From Hyphomonadaceae bacterium (lineage in GTDB: Bacteria > Pseudomonadota > Alphaproteobacteria > Caulobacterales > Hyphomonadaceae), in assembly GCA_016714495.1 (NCBI GenBank), contig JADKDU010000010.1:62001-126000 (forward strand): a stretch of DNA of 64,000 bases, written 5' to 3'. Under the pieces are notes generated by a model that made no database searches, was not told the origin of the DNA, and saw only the letters and a list, made by a program, of their open reading frames with translations. How positions within the stretch are numbered: position 1 is the stretch's first letter; every line of letters begins with the position of its first letter. The translations under genes and the position numbers were made by a program. This document shows, in pieces, positions 41,279 through 52,166 of the stretch.

Positions 41279-44200
41279 ATGGTCAGCACCGCCCTCAGAC
41301 GGCCATTTACTATCCTGGTCGCAATTCTCGGCGTCCTTCTGACGTCGGTATTTGCGCTGCGGGAAATGGACAAGGACGTCTTTCCCTCACTTGGCGTGCC
41401 GACGATCTACGTGGCCCAGCCCTACGGCGGCATGGACCCGGCGCAGATGGAGGGCTTCCTCACCTACTACTACGAGTACCACTTCCTCTACATCACCGGC
41501 ATCGAGCACATTGAGTCCAAGTCGATCCAGGGAGCTGCGGTTATCAAGCTGCAGTTCTATCCGACGACGGACATGTCGCAGGCGATGGGGGAGGTGGTTG
41601 CCTATGTGAACCGGGCGCGAGCGTTCATGCCGCCGGGCACGGTGCCGCCCTTCATAACGCGGTTTGACGCGGGCAGCGTGCCAGTGGGCAATCTTGTCTT
41701 CACCAGCGAGACCAAGACGGTTGCGCAGATTCAAGACCTCGCGCTCAACACGGTCCGACCGCTGTTTGCGACATTGCCCGGCGTGTCGGCGCCGCCTCCG
41801 TTCGGGGGTAGCGCGCGAACGATTGTGATCACCGCCAGTCCCGAGCGCATGCAGGCCAACAGCGTTTCCGCAGACGACATCGTTAGTGCCGTTGCGCAGT
41901 CGAACCTGATCAGCCCGTCCGGCAATATCAACCTCGACGGCCAGTATCCTATCGTTCCGGTCAACTCGGTCGTGCGCGACATTGGCGACCTGCAGCATGT
42001 GCCGATCCGAGGCTCCGGCGGCGCCGTGCTTCACCTTTCCGACCTTGCCGAGATCAAGGACGCATCCGACCTAAAGACCAGCGTGGCGCTCGCCAATGGA
42101 CGGCCCACTGTCTACATCCCCGTCACCAAGCGTGCCGACGCCTCGACCCTGACGGTGGTCGAGAGCGTCAAGGCCAACCTTCCGAAATTCCAGGCTGCGC
42201 TGCCGGATGACGTGAAGGTGAGTTACCAGTTCGACCAGTCCTACTTCGTGACGCAGTCGATCAGCAGCTTGGCGCTGGAAGGCGCTCTGGGCGCGCTCCT
42301 GTCCGGCCTCATGGTTCTGTTCTTCCTGCGTGACTGGCGCTCGGCGCTCATCGTCGTGATCAACATCCCTGTCGCCCTGATGTCGGCTGCGGTTGCCCTG
42401 TGGCTGACTGGCGCCACGATCAACCTGATGACCTTGGGCGGCCTTGCCCTGGCCGTCGGTATCCTCGTCGACATGTCCACCGTCGCTATCGAAAACATCC
42501 ACTCCCAGATGTCGCGCGGGGCGAGTGCAGCGCGCGCCTCGCTGAACTCAGCCCGCGAGGTCGGCGGCCCCCTCTTCGTCGCCATGCTGTGCGTGCTTGG
42601 CGTTTTCGTGCCTTCGTTCCTCATGGAAGGCGTGGCGAAGGCTCTGTTCGCGCCTCTCGCCCTCGCGGTCGGCTTTGCGATGGTTGCGTCCTACATTCTC
42701 GCCTTCACACTGGTGCCGATCCTATCGGTCTGGTTCCTGAAGCGGCAGGCGCACAAGGCCGAAGACCCAGAGCATCGACCGGCTGGCGCTCGCTTCTATG
42801 CGCGGATCACGGGCGGCGCTGTCCGCTTGCCACTACTCGTTGCGCTCGCCTATGTGCTGGTTGCGGGCGCAGCGATTGCCCTTGTCGCCCCACGGCTAGG
42901 CATCGCGATCTTCCCGGCTGGCGATACCGGCGAAGTCCAGGTGCGGTTCCGCGCAGCGGCGGGCACCAATCTCGACAAGACGGTCGAGTATGCACAGCAT
43001 CTTCGCGAGATCGTCGAGCGCGAAGCTGGCGCGGGCCACGTCGAGCAAAGTCTCGGTCTGGTCGGCGTTCATGCGCCCAACTATCCGATCAATCTCATCT
43101 ACCTGTGGAACAGCGGGCCGCACGAAGGTGTCTTGCAGTTCGCGCTCGACAAGTCAGCCGGCATCAAGCTTCCGGAGTTCCGAGAACGCCTGCGACAGAA
43201 GCTCGCCGCCGAGTTGCCCGAGCTTCAGGTCTCATTCGAGCCGAGCGACATTGTCAGCCGCGTGATGAGCTTCGGCGCATCGACGCCGATCTCCGTCGAA
43301 GTCAGCGGCGCTGACCTGAAAAATGATCGCGAGTTCGCCGAGAAAGTCCGGCAGGAACTGGTCAAGCTGCCGTATCTGCGAGACGTTCAGTTCGACGAGA
43401 CACTGGACTATCCCGCCGTCTCCGTGGCCTTCGACCGGGAGCGCGGGGGCGAGTTCGGGATCACGACCGGCGATGTCGTGCGATCCCTTGCGCCGCTTAC
43501 CTCGTCCAGCCGCTTCACCCAACCGATCTACTGGGCGGCGCCAGGGTCGGGCATCTCGTATCAGATACAGGTGCAGGTGCCGTCTCTCTCGCAAACCTCG
43601 GTCGATGACATCAACAATCTCCCCGTCGGCCCCAAGGGCGCGCAATCCACGCTTCTGCGCAACGTCGCCAGCGTCGAGCAGACAAAGGTCGTCGGCCAGT
43701 ACGACCGCTATAACAGTCAGCGGACAGTTCGCGTAACTGCGAACATAGAGAGCATCGATCTGGGCGCTGCAGCGGCCGGAGTTCGCGATGCCATCAAGCG
43801 TGCGGGTGATGTACCGGCAAGAACCACCGTAACGCTTCGTGGTCAGGCCGAACCTCTGGACAAGCTTCTCGGCAATCTAAGTGTTGGCCTCGGGGCGGCC
43901 GTCGTCATGATCCTGCTGATCCTCATCGCCAACTTCCAGTCACCGACGCTGGGTCTTCTGACCCTCTCGACCGTTCCGGCGGTCATTGCGGGCGTTGTCC
44001 TCATGCTCTGGATTACCAATACGTCTTTAAACCTGCAGTCCTTCATGGGCGCGATCATGGCTTTAGGTGTCGCGGTTGCGAACGCGATTGTCCTGATAGC
44101 CTTTGCCGAGCGCAGCCGCCTGAGTGGGCTGTCGGTGCAAGACGCGGCGGTGGACGGGGCGACCAGCCGCCTCCGCCCAATCCTGATGACGAGCTTCGCC

Positions 44201-44419
44201 ATGATGGCCGGCATGCTGCCCATGGCTCTGGGCCTAGGCGAAGGCGGCGACCAGACAGCGCCTCTCGGGCGCGCTGTCCTGGGCGGACTGCTCGGCGGCA
44301 CGATTGCTACGCTGCTGGTCCTGCCGGCCCTGTTCGCGCTTACGCGCGGGCGCGCGACGCGCAGGCAGGTGTCGCTGCACCCTGACGATATCGAACAGGC
44401 TGATGGAGTGTCGCCATGA
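41279..44419 (+). CDS. RND efflux transporter permease subunit
   Basis: This is the inner-membrane proton-driven pump of a tripartite efflux system. The product has 1,046 residues, the usual RND size, and is intact. It has the expected 12 membrane segments and two large periplasmic loops. Typical pieces are FTILVAILGVLLTSVFALREMDKDVFPSLG at the start (shown by its key part REMDKDVFPSLGVPTIYV), NLMTLGGLALAVGILVDMSTVAIENI with the proton-relay Asp, and the C-terminal RLRPILMTSFAMMAGMLPMALG. The Met cluster of CusA copper pumps is not apparent, so an organic-compound (HAE1-type) substrate is more likely. The stop overlaps the adaptor gene (ATGA). Confidence 0.94.
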   Translation: MVSTALRRPFTILVAILGVLLTSVFALREMDKDVFPSLGVPTIYVAQPYGGMDPAQMEGFLTYYYEYHFLYITGIEHIESKSIQGAAVIKLQFYPTTDMSQAMGEVVAYVNRARAFMPPGTVPPFITRFDAGSVPVGNLVFTSETKTVAQIQDLALNTVRPLFATLPGVSAPPPFGGSARTIVITASPERMQANSVSADDIVSAVAQSNLISPSGNINLDGQYPIVPVNSVVRDIGDLQHVPIRGSGGAVLHLSDLAEIKDASDLKTSVALANGRPTVYIPVTKRADASTLTVVESVKANLPKFQAALPDDVKVSYQFDQSYFVTQSISSLALEGALGALLSGLMVLFFLRDWRSALIVVINIPVALMSAAVALWLTGATINLMTLGGLALAVGILVDMSTVAIENIHSQMSRGASAARASLNSAREVGGPLFVAMLCVLGVFVPSFLMEGVAKALFAPLALAVGFAMVASYILAFTLVPILSVWFLKRQAHKAEDPEHRPAGARFYARITGGAVRLPLLVALAYVLVAGAAIALVAPRLGIAIFPAGDTGEVQVRFRAAAGTNLDKTVEYAQHLREIVEREAGAGHVEQSLGLVGVHAPNYPINLIYLWNSGPHEGVLQFALDKSAGIKLPEFRERLRQKLAAELPELQVSFEPSDIVSRVMSFGASTPISVEVSGADLKNDREFAEKVRQELVKLPYLRDVQFDETLDYPAVSVAFDRERGGEFGITTGDVVRSLAPLTSSSRFTQPIYWAAPGSGISYQIQVQVPSLSQTSVDDINNLPVGPKGAQSTLLRNVASVEQTKVVGQYDRYNSQRTVRVTANIESIDLGAAAAGVRDAIKRAGDVPARTTVTLRGQAEPLDKLLGNLSVGLGAAVVMILLILIANFQSPTLGLLTLSTVPAVIAGVVLMLWITNTSLNLQSFMGAIMALGVAVANAIVLIAFAERSRLSGLSVQDAAVDGATSRLRPILMTSFAMMAGMLPMALGLGEGGDQTAPLGRAVLGGLLGGTIATLLVLPALFALTRGRATRRQVSLHPDDIEQADGVSP

Positions 44420-45233
44420 GGATCGTCCCTCTCACCTACGTGGCCCTGCTCGGCCTTTGCCTGGGCGCTTCGGCGCTAGCCCAGACGCCGCAGTCCGGCG
44501 CGCCCGCCGCCAAGGCGCCGGAGGAACGCAAGATCACCCTGCCCGCCTCTGTCGCGCCCTACCAGCAGGTAGTGCTGATTACCCGCCTCGGCGGCTTCGT
44601 AAAGTCGATCTCAGTCGACGCAGGCGACAAGGTCGCCAAAGGCCAGGTCCTCGCGGTCGTCGAAGCGCCGGAGCTGCTTGCGGACCGCACGCAGTACCAG
44701 GCCGAAGTTGCAGTTGCGCGCACGAACTATGACCGCCTCAAGAACGCGATCGAGAAAGCGCCCGACCTTGTCTCCGCCGAGCGCGTCGATGAGGCGAAGG
44801 CGAAGCTTCAGATCGCCGAAGCACGGCTTTCGGGCGTCGAGACCCGGCTCGCCTTCGGGCACATTACGGCGCCATTTTCCGGCGTGGTCACCGAACGCAG
44901 GGTCGATCGGCGCATTCGTTGCGGCGAACTCCGGGGGTGATCCTGACGCTCATGGACTTCCAGCGCGTGCGCATTCAGGTGCGGGCGCCCGAGAAGGACG
45001 CACAGGCGATCAAGAAGGGCACTCCAGCCGTGATTACCTCAAGTCAGGTGCAGGGCCTCTCCATCAAGAGCTCGGTGACGCGCATCTCCTACGCCCTGGA
45101 TGCGTCCAGCCGCATGATGCTGGCTGAGATCGAACTCGACAATCGTGATGGCGCGCTCCGCCCCGGCATGCTGGTCACGGTCGCGCTGACCGTGCCGCCG
45201 AGTGCGCCTGCAGCCGGAGCGGCAAAGCCATGA
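44416..45233 (+). pseudogene. RND periplasmic adaptor (membrane-fusion protein), frameshifted
   Basis: It starts with a signal peptide (LTYVALLGLCLGASALAQ). The biotinyl-lipoyl-like part is VVLITRLGGFVKSISVDAGDKVAKGQVLA, with helical hairpin segments NYDRLKNAIEKAPDLVSAER and SGVETRLAFGHITAPFSGVV. The frame breaks after TERRVD. Between 44904 and 44937 the coding signal passes through a second frame (GAFVAANSGG) to a third (VILTLMDFQRVRI), then runs to 45233 with RISYALDASSRMMLAEIELD. About 271 residues would be expected. It links the RND pump to the outer-membrane channel and overlaps both neighbours by four bases. Confidence 0.82.
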
Positions 45234-46579
45234 TCTCGCCTATCCTCCTGCGAGGCCTGGGCGCCCTTGCGATCACGGCAATCGCTGGCGGTGAGGCCTC
45301 AGCGCAACAGACGGCGCCGACCCCAAACTCTCCGCCTGCGGTCACAATCGACCTGCCAACCGTGCTTGATCGCGCTGGCGCGAACAGCATCGATCTTGCT
45401 CTCGCACGCGAGGCCGTCGCGCAGGCCAAGGCCAGCGACCTGCAGGCCACGATGAAACTGTTCCCCTATCTGACCCTCGGTGGCCAGTATTACGATCACG
45501 GCGGCGGCGTGGCGAACGTCAATGGCGTGGTGATCGACGCTGACAAGAGCCTGTCCACACTGAGCGCCACGATCACGGCGCAGATCGATCTTGGCAATGC
45601 CATTGGCGGCAAGATGATCGCGGAGGAACGCCAGGTCGGCGCGAAGGCGCGGCTTGATGCGCAACACGGGACGACAATCCGGAACGCAGCTCTAGCGTAT
45701 TTCGAGCTTGCCGGCTCGGGCGCGGAGGTCGGTGTCTTGCGCGATGCCGTACGGACCTCCGAGGACTATCAGGCGCAGCTCGGGCGCGCGGTGGACCTTG
45801 GTCTTGCCGCCCGCGGCGAGGCCATTCGGGCCGAAGTCGAGGTGCAGACCAACAAGATCGCCCTGCGCCAGGCTGAAGAACGGGCTGCGCGGGCGAGCCT
45901 ACAGCGCTTTCCGAACTCCTGCGCTCGACAACCGGCGTGGCGCTCGTGCCCGGTGACGATGCGCAGATCCCGGTCCGGCTCGTCCCCGAAAATCTCTCGC
46001 TCGACGACATGATCGCAAAGGCTATGGAGTCACGGCCCGAACTGGCGCAGAGCCGTTCCGACATGAAGGCGGCTGATCTTTCCCGCGCCACGGCGGTATA
46101 CGGTCCCCTTCTGCCAACGGTGACGGCCCAGTATGGCCAGGGACGCCTGCGCGGCGGACCCGACGGCTTCCCTTCAATCACCGACAATTCGGACGACGCG
46201 CAAATCCTGTTCACCTGGCGCATCGGGCCCGGCGGGCTGTTCGACGCGGGCCGGATTGACGAAGCCGAGTCCCTGCTGCGTCAGTCGAGACTTCTCGACG
46301 CCAGAGCGCGGATTCAATCGGTCAGTGAGGTTGTCCCGAAAGCCGTGAGGGCTGCGTTCCGCGCAAGACCAGATGGACCTCGCACGCAGCAATGTCGAAA
46401 GCGCCACACGCAACCTCGAACTGTCGCAGCAGCGCCGGGACTTCGGTTTTGCCGCCGTGCTCGAAACGATAATCGCCCAGCAGCAGCTGGTGGCTGCCCG
46501 CCGCGCCTACATCCAGGCTGTGACGCAGCACAATCGCGCGCAGTATTCGCTGGCCCGGGCAATAGGGCTGATCGATTGA
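45230..46579 (+). pseudogene. TolC-type outer-membrane efflux protein, two one-base frameshifts
   Basis: The first part has a signal peptide (LGALAITAIAGGEASAQ) and TolC-family helical repeats (TVLDRAGANSIDLALAREAV and LGLAARGEAIRAEVEVQTNK). The frame changes at about 45904-45912 (one base missing; restored text SELLRSTTGVALVPGDDAQI) and again at 46359-46360 (CC where one C is needed; restored AAFAQDQMDLARSNVESATR). The protein then ends AQYSLARAIGLID at 46579. Corrected, it is about 450 residues. It is the last gene of the RND operon and forms the exit duct. Confidence 0.82.
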
Positions 46580-46854
46580 CCGCGCCCATCGCGGAAGTTC
46601 TTTTCGCGCGCGACGCTGCATTGACCGCGGAGGAGCCTGCCCCCGGTGCTTGACCCTGGTGATCAGGCGGGATGCGACTAGAGGATAGATCTTTGACGGC
46701 CGTTGGGCCGCCATGGCTTGGGAGCGCCGTCATGACGGGTCTGATCGGGCTAGCCGAAGTGAATCAAGTAGTTGAAAGGGTTGCCGCGAAGCAGTCTGCG
46801 AGCGCTATCAAAGCGTTTCGGATCAAAGCGGTCGCCGCCTCGACGGTGGTCGAA

Positions 46855-47690
46855 ATGCTCTTCTGTGCTGCACGATTGCGGTCTCGCTCCTGACGCTCGC
46901 CTGCGCGCAACCGGCGCCCCGCGAGGGAGACATCGCGTTTCCTTTCGCGCCTCCCAGTGGCGTCACATGGCGAGTGACCGAACACCGCGTGACCACTACG
47001 ATTCGGGCCGGGCAAACGACGGAGCAGGCTGTGGACAGCACCGGAAGCCTGTCGATCATGGCGACTGCGATGTCCAGCACAACCATGGAATGGACAATGC
47101 TGACGTCCACCTCCGGCGGCGCACCTACCGATCCGGATGCTACGGAAGGGCTAGTCGGTTCCACGATCCGATTCCAGACCGACGCGGGAGGCAATCCGAC
47201 ACGTATTGAAAGCGTCACCCTCGCGCAGTCCTCCAGCGTAGCTGGACCTACGACCGGCAGAATCAGCCGCGGCTCTCTAGATCGGGTCCTGCAGGGGACG
47301 GATCCGGAAACCCTCACACTGATGTTTCTGCCGCAAGTTGCGGCGATCAGCTCCTGCCAGAATTTCAAGTTCGGCCCGGAGCACTCCTTGACGCGGCAGG
47401 GAGAGTCGCCGGGCATCGGGGCGGGCTCGCCCATAACGTTCGATGTCGTGGTAGTTCTTGAGAGCCCGGGGTCGGCGAGCAAACCAGCGCGCGTGCGCAT
47501 GACCCAATCCTTTGATCCCGTATCCGCCGCCGCGAGCTTCTCGCAGGCCTATCAGGCAGCTGGCCGCCTACCTGCGAACGGTGCGGGCCTCTCACCGATG
47601 ACAAGAGAGACGGTAACGAACTGCGAGATCGACATAGCGACGGGAACCGCGACCCGTGTCAGCGTCGAAACAACCGTTCGCTATGGATGA
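46855..47690 (+). pseudogene. Hypothetical lipoprotein, N-terminus probably frameshifted
   Basis: The main frame is open without a normal start, but from 46873 it reads TIAVSLLTLACAQPAPREGD, a lipoprotein signal with lipobox LTLAC. An ATG at 46855 (MLFCAA) is in a neighbouring frame; adding one base near 46866-46875 joins them. The mature part contains FPFAPPSGVTWRVTEHRVTT, Thr/Ser-rich beta-like sequence, three Cys in total and a C-terminal VTNCEIDIATGTATRVSVET. If the frame break is not real, translation could begin at a GTG at 46974 without a signal. I recognise no family. Confidence 0.6.
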
Positions 47691-47863
47691 TGTTGAGCTG
47701 CGCGAGACGCGGGAGATCACGCTCGCGCGGACGGGATAAAAGGCTTCCCTCCCTCAAGCCTGAAGCATTCTGATGTCGCGGTTCGCGTCGCGGATAAGTA
47801 CCGGGCCCGAGCTAGACGTCTGATCGGGTCCGCGTCAGGTCTTGGGCAAGCTGGAGGCGGTCC

Positions 47864-48405
47864 ATGAAGCTCTTCTCTGCAATGCTTGCGTTCCTTTTGA
47901 TCGTGGTGGCCTCGCCCGCCGCCTCTGCTCAGCAGGCATCGACGGAGGGTCTCAAGCCGGTGCTCGGACTCGTGGGCGACTGGACGGGCATTGGAGACGG
48001 CGATCCCGGCAAGTCGGCAGCGACTCGCCACATCGAGCTGGCTCAGGACGGTCATTTTGTGGGGGTCGAGGACGCTCGGTCTATCAAAGTAGGAGAAGAA
48101 CAAGTCTGGCGAGGTCCATACCAGCATGGATTTCTGGAGCTTCGATACGGCGCGCAACCTCCTGATCCTCAGGCAGTTCGATAGCCTCGGCTTTGTCTCC
48201 ACCTATGTGCAGGACAAGGCGGCGAGCAGGGGTGGCCACATTGTCGTTGTATCGGAGAGTCTTGAGAACGTCCCGAAGGGCTGGAAGTCGCGCCACACGT
48301 TCGATTTCGTCGGCGCCGACGAGTACCGCGAACACTTCGAACTTGATCCCGATGGCAAAAGGTTTTCAGATCTACGTCCTCGGAAAATATCTTCCGGGAC
48401 GGATA
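47864..48405 (+). pseudogene. Exported hypothetical protein, two frame breaks
   Basis: It starts MKLFSAMLAFLLIVVASPAA, a signal peptide, then reads GLKPVLGLVGDWTGIGDGDP, similar to small exported proteins that begin with a GxW(T/E)G strand. After about 48105-48130 the coding signal passes to another frame (DFWSFDTARNLLILRQFDS, VVSESLENVPKGWKSRHTF, GADEYREHFELDPDGK). At 48357-48360 (AAAA, three needed) it passes to a third frame (GFQIYVLGKYLPGRI). The true end is near 48405 but not certain. The role is unknown; the fold resembles lipocalin-like DUF1579-type proteins, which is inference. Confidence 0.6.
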
Positions 48406-48486
48406 GGCCGAAGAACTCGCGCTGCGGTTTGGCACGACCACGAGCGAGTGGAGCCTTCCCAGATCAACCGGACAAGACTCCGATGT

Positions 48487-50418
48487 CTATTCCGCTGCAA
48501 CAGCGTAGGCGCCTGTCTCGGTCAGAGCCAGCGCTCCGGCGGCCACAGGAGTGACCAGGAGATCAGGCAGATAGCCGCGCCCGCTCCAGGCGCGTTCGAC
48601 CTTTTGTGCAAGCGCATCCTTCTTGAGCTTGGCGCATGAGGCGAGGAGCGCAGCCGGCGCCGTTGCAGCCGAGGCGTGATCACCTGCCTGAGCGAGTGCA
48701 TCGATCAGCGCAGTCTTGGAGAGGCGGAGCCAGTAGTCGAGGCCGGGTTTCCAGACCTGTGTCATGTCAATGTCCAACGCCTGTGCGAGCAGATCGGCGA
48801 CCGACTGCCGCCGGCGATCCACAGGGGTTGCATCTTCGTGACGTAGATCGATGACGCCGCCGACAAGCACGGCAAGCAGAGCGAGCAGCGCCTCGCGATC
48901 CTGCGACAGGCACCAGCGCAGCATGTCGATCTCCTCATGCGGCGCGACTTTGTCGAGATCAGCCCAGCGGCTCAAGAAGCCATCACCGTCGTCCATCTCA
49001 CAGCCACGCGCCGCGAGCGCCACACCAGACATGTCGGCATGGCGCAGTGACCGCAGCGCGAAAGACGAGACACAGATCGCCAACGCGATATCCGGCTCCG
49101 CCGCGACCTGCTGACGAATAGCCCGCGTGCGAGCAGACGTCAGGTCCCTCGCGACGGCCTTCGGAAGATTGCCCTTGCGGGGCTGGTCGCTCGCCGCTTC
49201 ATCGCCCCTGCCCTGAAGGCTCGCCGTCGATGTCGTCGCCGCCAGCCGATGCTGCCTGGCGACGGATGGCGTCGATCCGCTTCTGGTCCTCTTTCCGGAC
49301 AAGCCCTTCGGTTGCGGCGACCGACCCGTCATGTCCGACCGTCAGGACAACACCAGCAAGCGCGATCAAGCTCCGATCCCACTGGCGCGCCTGCTGACGG
49401 ATCGTCTCATAGGCCGCTTCGAGGTCGTCCCGCGTCGACCAGCGCGGATCTTCCTCAACGGCGGTTTCGTCCAGTTCGGCGTCTAGCTTCTCGATATCGG
49501 CCTGGAGCCGGTCCAGCTCAGCCTGCTCGTCAGCGGTTTGATCACGCCAGTCAGGATGAAGCCGCATGGCGGCAAGTCCCTCGGGCCGTCCGCCGCCAAG
49601 ATCGATATCGACCCATCCCCACCCTTCAGCGAGCCATGCCGTCCGCGATCCTTCGAGCTTCTCTTCGGCCAACCTCATCATCAGGGCAGGATCGTCGATG
49701 AAGACGGCGTCGGCGTCGAACAGATCGCGCAGCACCTTGCCGCCTGCGACCTCGTAGGCTTCGAGCCCAACGAACTGCGAAACGCGATCACCGCCGCGCA
49801 TCCGTCCTTCCATAAGGCGCGCCCGCACGGAGCTGGCGTGCGTAACCGGTTTGCCCATGGACCGGAAAACGGCCTCCTGACGCGCGTGATCCTCCACAAT
49901 GCAGAAGGCGCGCGCGGCATCGAGATTGAGATCGCCGCGCTTCCACGCGGCCTTGAGCTTTGGCGAGGCGCTGCGAGCGCAAGCCGCTGTTCAACGTGAC
50001 GCTGCGTGGCACCGAAGCGGCGCGCAATGTCGTCTGGCGTGGCGCCTTCGGCAACCAGCGCTGCGAAAGCATCGACTTCATCCATGGCGTCCATGGCGAC
50101 ACGATGGATGTTCTCGATCAACGAGACCTCCCGGCCATCCTCCGACGCAACGACATGGCAGGGAACCGGAAAGTCCTTTGCGATGACGCCATCCTTGGCG
50201 AGCTTCTTCAGCGCCATCAGACGCCGGCCTCCGGCGTCAACTTCAAAACGGTCCCCTTCCCCGGCGACGACGCAGAGGTTCTGAAGCAGCCCGCACGATG
50301 CGATCGATGCTGCGAGCGCATCGATATCAGCCTTGCGATCCTTTCGACGGACATTGCGCGGTGATGCGATCAGTTTGTTGAGTGGGATGTTCTGGAATTT
50401 TTGAGTATCGGAAGTCAT
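48487..50418 (-). pseudogene. ParB/RepB-like partition protein, two one-base frameshifts
   Basis: The start at 50418 is MTSDTQKFQNIPLNKLIASP. The ParB N-terminal domain shows RNVRRKDRKADIDALAASIA, GLLQNLCVVAGEGDRFEVDAGG and EVSLIENIHRVAM, followed by an HTH (PDDIARRFGATQRHVEQRLAL). The frame changes at 49962-49972 (one base missing before LKAAWKRGDLNLDAARAF) and at 49205-49208 (CCCC on the plus strand, one too many). The long C-terminal part is seen in QPRKGNLPKAVARDLTSART and RADLDKVAPHEEIDMLRWCL-like sequence. Corrected length is about 643 residues. Such large ParB-like proteins are typical of alphaproteobacterial conjugative elements and may help maintenance or gene regulation. Confidence 0.82.
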
Positions 50419-50631
50419 CGGACGAGCTCCATCGAGCATTCCCGGCCGCAGGGTGCGACGCCGGGGCCGCTTGCGCGACCCCGCACCCGCGCCTGCCGTT
50501 CGAGGCCGCTGCTCAAGGGCGAAGAGCGCCAGCGTCCCTTGAACAGCGGACGCGGCAGGCGACGCGGGAGAACGCGCGCAAGCGACACCGGCGTTGCCGG
50601 CGCCAAACGCGGCAGGCCGCAATTCGAGCCT

Positions 50632-51195
50632 CTAGAGAGCGACCAGCATGCTGACGCGACCGAGAATATCGTCGGCGGACGTCACGCCGAAATATCTTCC
50701 ATCATAGGAGTCCGCCGTGTCGCCAAGAAGCAGGACGTCCGAAGGCCCGAGGGTCCGACAACCAAGCCAGACAGGCAGCTTCTCTCCGGAACCTGATACG
50801 TCCCTGGCTACTGCTGCTGCCGATCCGTTCACCGTGATGTCCACACCATCACGGCACACTTTATCCCCCTGCCCGGCAACGATTCGCTTTATGAGGAGCT
50901 TGCCGCGCGGCAGCACACCGCGGCGCTCCAGGTCACCGGCGAGCAGCAGAGATGGCCGAACGGCAACCCGATCACCAACCTGCCAGCTGCCTTGCTCGAT
51001 GCTGTAAAGTCCCGTCGGTGCACTCGTCGTGACATTCCAGACAAGGCGCGCTGAGTTGGCGCTCACGGGAACGACAAGCATCGCGACCGCAGCCGCACAG
51101 ATGCTCAGCAGCATGACGGGTCTGCGGCCACTCACTTCGGAGTTCCTTGTGACGCGCAGTTTGCGCCAAGCGTTTTCAAGCAGTGCCTGCATCAT
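50632..51195 (-). CDS. traF: TraF-type S26 signal peptidase
   Basis: The TraF peptidase processes the conjugative pilin (TrbC), cutting and cyclising it at the inner membrane. The product has 187 residues. One N-terminal membrane segment (VMLLSICAAAVAMLVVPVSA) is followed by the catalytic serine region NVTTSAPTGLYSIEQG, the lysine region GKLLIKRIVAGQGDKVCRDG and the closing LLLGDTADSYDGRYFGVT. This is the S26C pattern. It lies 12 bases beyond the LysR gene stop in the same direction, with the parB-like gene downstream. Confidence 0.88.
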   Translation of the reverse strand: MMQALLENAWRKLRVTRNSEVSGRRPVMLLSICAAAVAMLVVPVSANSARLVWNVTTSAPTGLYSIEQGSWQVGDRVAVRPSLLLAGDLERRGVLPRGKLLIKRIVAGQGDKVCRDGVDITVNGSAAAVARDVSGSGEKLPVWLGCRTLGPSDVLLLGDTADSYDGRYFGVTSADDILGRVSMLVAL

Positions 51196-51206
51196 CTCTG
51201 CTGCGG

Positions 51207-52166
51207 TCAGAGCATCAAGCGACCTGAACCGGCTTCCTTGCAGAAATCGGGTTCGGGCGGCACGTACACTTCTCGAAAGCAGGCGTGGCGCTTCGGGTCA
51301 AAGCACGCGCGTATCCAGTCAAGCACCGCTTCGCTCGACTTCGTGTTGCGCATTCGCTCGGTGTAGGCCAGCCAGAAAGCCACACTGGCAAGCGGTTTGA
51401 TGTCGATCAGCGGCTTCAATCGCGGTTCGCACTCAGACACGTAGCTTGGCATGGCCGCAATACCTGCGCCTGACGCGCAGGCTTCCATCAAAATCGTACT
51501 CGTATTGGTTTCCATCGTGTTGGGCAGGATAGCGCCCCAGGCGGCAGCGGCGGGCCGCCAGCGCTCTGATTGATATTCTTCGCCGGACAGCCTCAGGCAC
51601 GCGTGTGCCTGCAAGTCAGACATCGCCTTTGGCTCGCCGTGCCGAGAAAAATAGCTCGGTGAACCATAGAGAATGTAGTGAAGCCAACCCAGCTGCCGCG
51701 ACACCACGTTTGCAGCGCTGGGCTGCTCAAACTGAATAGCAATGTCGGCTTCCCCTTCAGCCAGGTTCGGCGTCGTTGGAAGCGTCTTGAAAAAGATACG
51801 GACGTTGGGATGAGCCGACAAAAGTTCTGGCAGATGGCGAGCCAGCCAGTAAGTCGCTATGCCGTCCCGCGCGCAAATGACGATATGGTTCGGGCTGCGG
51901 TCATTGGCGCAGTCGATGATCGTCTGAACCGAGTCAGACATGGTGCGCGCCGACCTCAAAATGTCCTGTCCGACAACCGTGAGGCCAAGCCCCCGATTTG
52001 ATCGTTCAAACAGCTGATGGCCCAAGGTCCGCTCCAGCTCTTCGAGGTCCTTTGACACTTTGCCATAGCTGCAGCACAGGCTTTTGGCGGCAGCGTTAAT
52101 GCTGCCTGTGTCGGCCACGGTCTGGAAGACTTTAAGCCGATCCCAGTCGAGTTTCGCCCCACCCAC
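51207..52166 (-). CDS. LysR-family transcription regulator
   Basis: The product has 319 residues from a GTG at 52166, which has a strong AAGGAG site 8 bases upstream. The N-terminal winged HTH reads FQTVADTGSINAAAKSLCCSYGKVSKDLEE and HQLFERSNRGLGLTVVG; a substrate-binding domain of the usual two-lobe type follows (HIVICARDGIATYWLARHLP, EGEADIAIQFEQP, ASGAGIAAMPSYVSECEP). It is divergent from traG with 280 bases between, so it is well placed to control the conjugation operon and itself. The ligand is unknown. Confidence 0.9.
   Translation of the reverse strand: MGGAKLDWDRLKVFQTVADTGSINAAAKSLCCSYGKVSKDLEELERTLGHQLFERSNRGLGLTVVGQDILRSARTMSDSVQTIIDCANDRSPNHIVICARDGIATYWLARHLPELLSAHPNVRIFFKTLPTTPNLAEGEADIAIQFEQPSAANVVSRQLGWLHYILYGSPSYFSRHGEPKAMSDLQAHACLRLSGEEYQSERWRPAAAAWGAILPNTMETNTSTILMEACASGAGIAAMPSYVSECEPRLKPLIDIKPLASVAFWLAYTERMRNTKSSEAVLDWIRACFDPKRHACFREVYVPPEPDFCKEAGSGRLML

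Noticed and set aside
40788..41279. 163-codon minus-strand frame and the opposing 40824-41270 plus-strand frame
   Set aside because: Neither has a recognisable motif or ribosome site; the stretch is described as unexplained instead.
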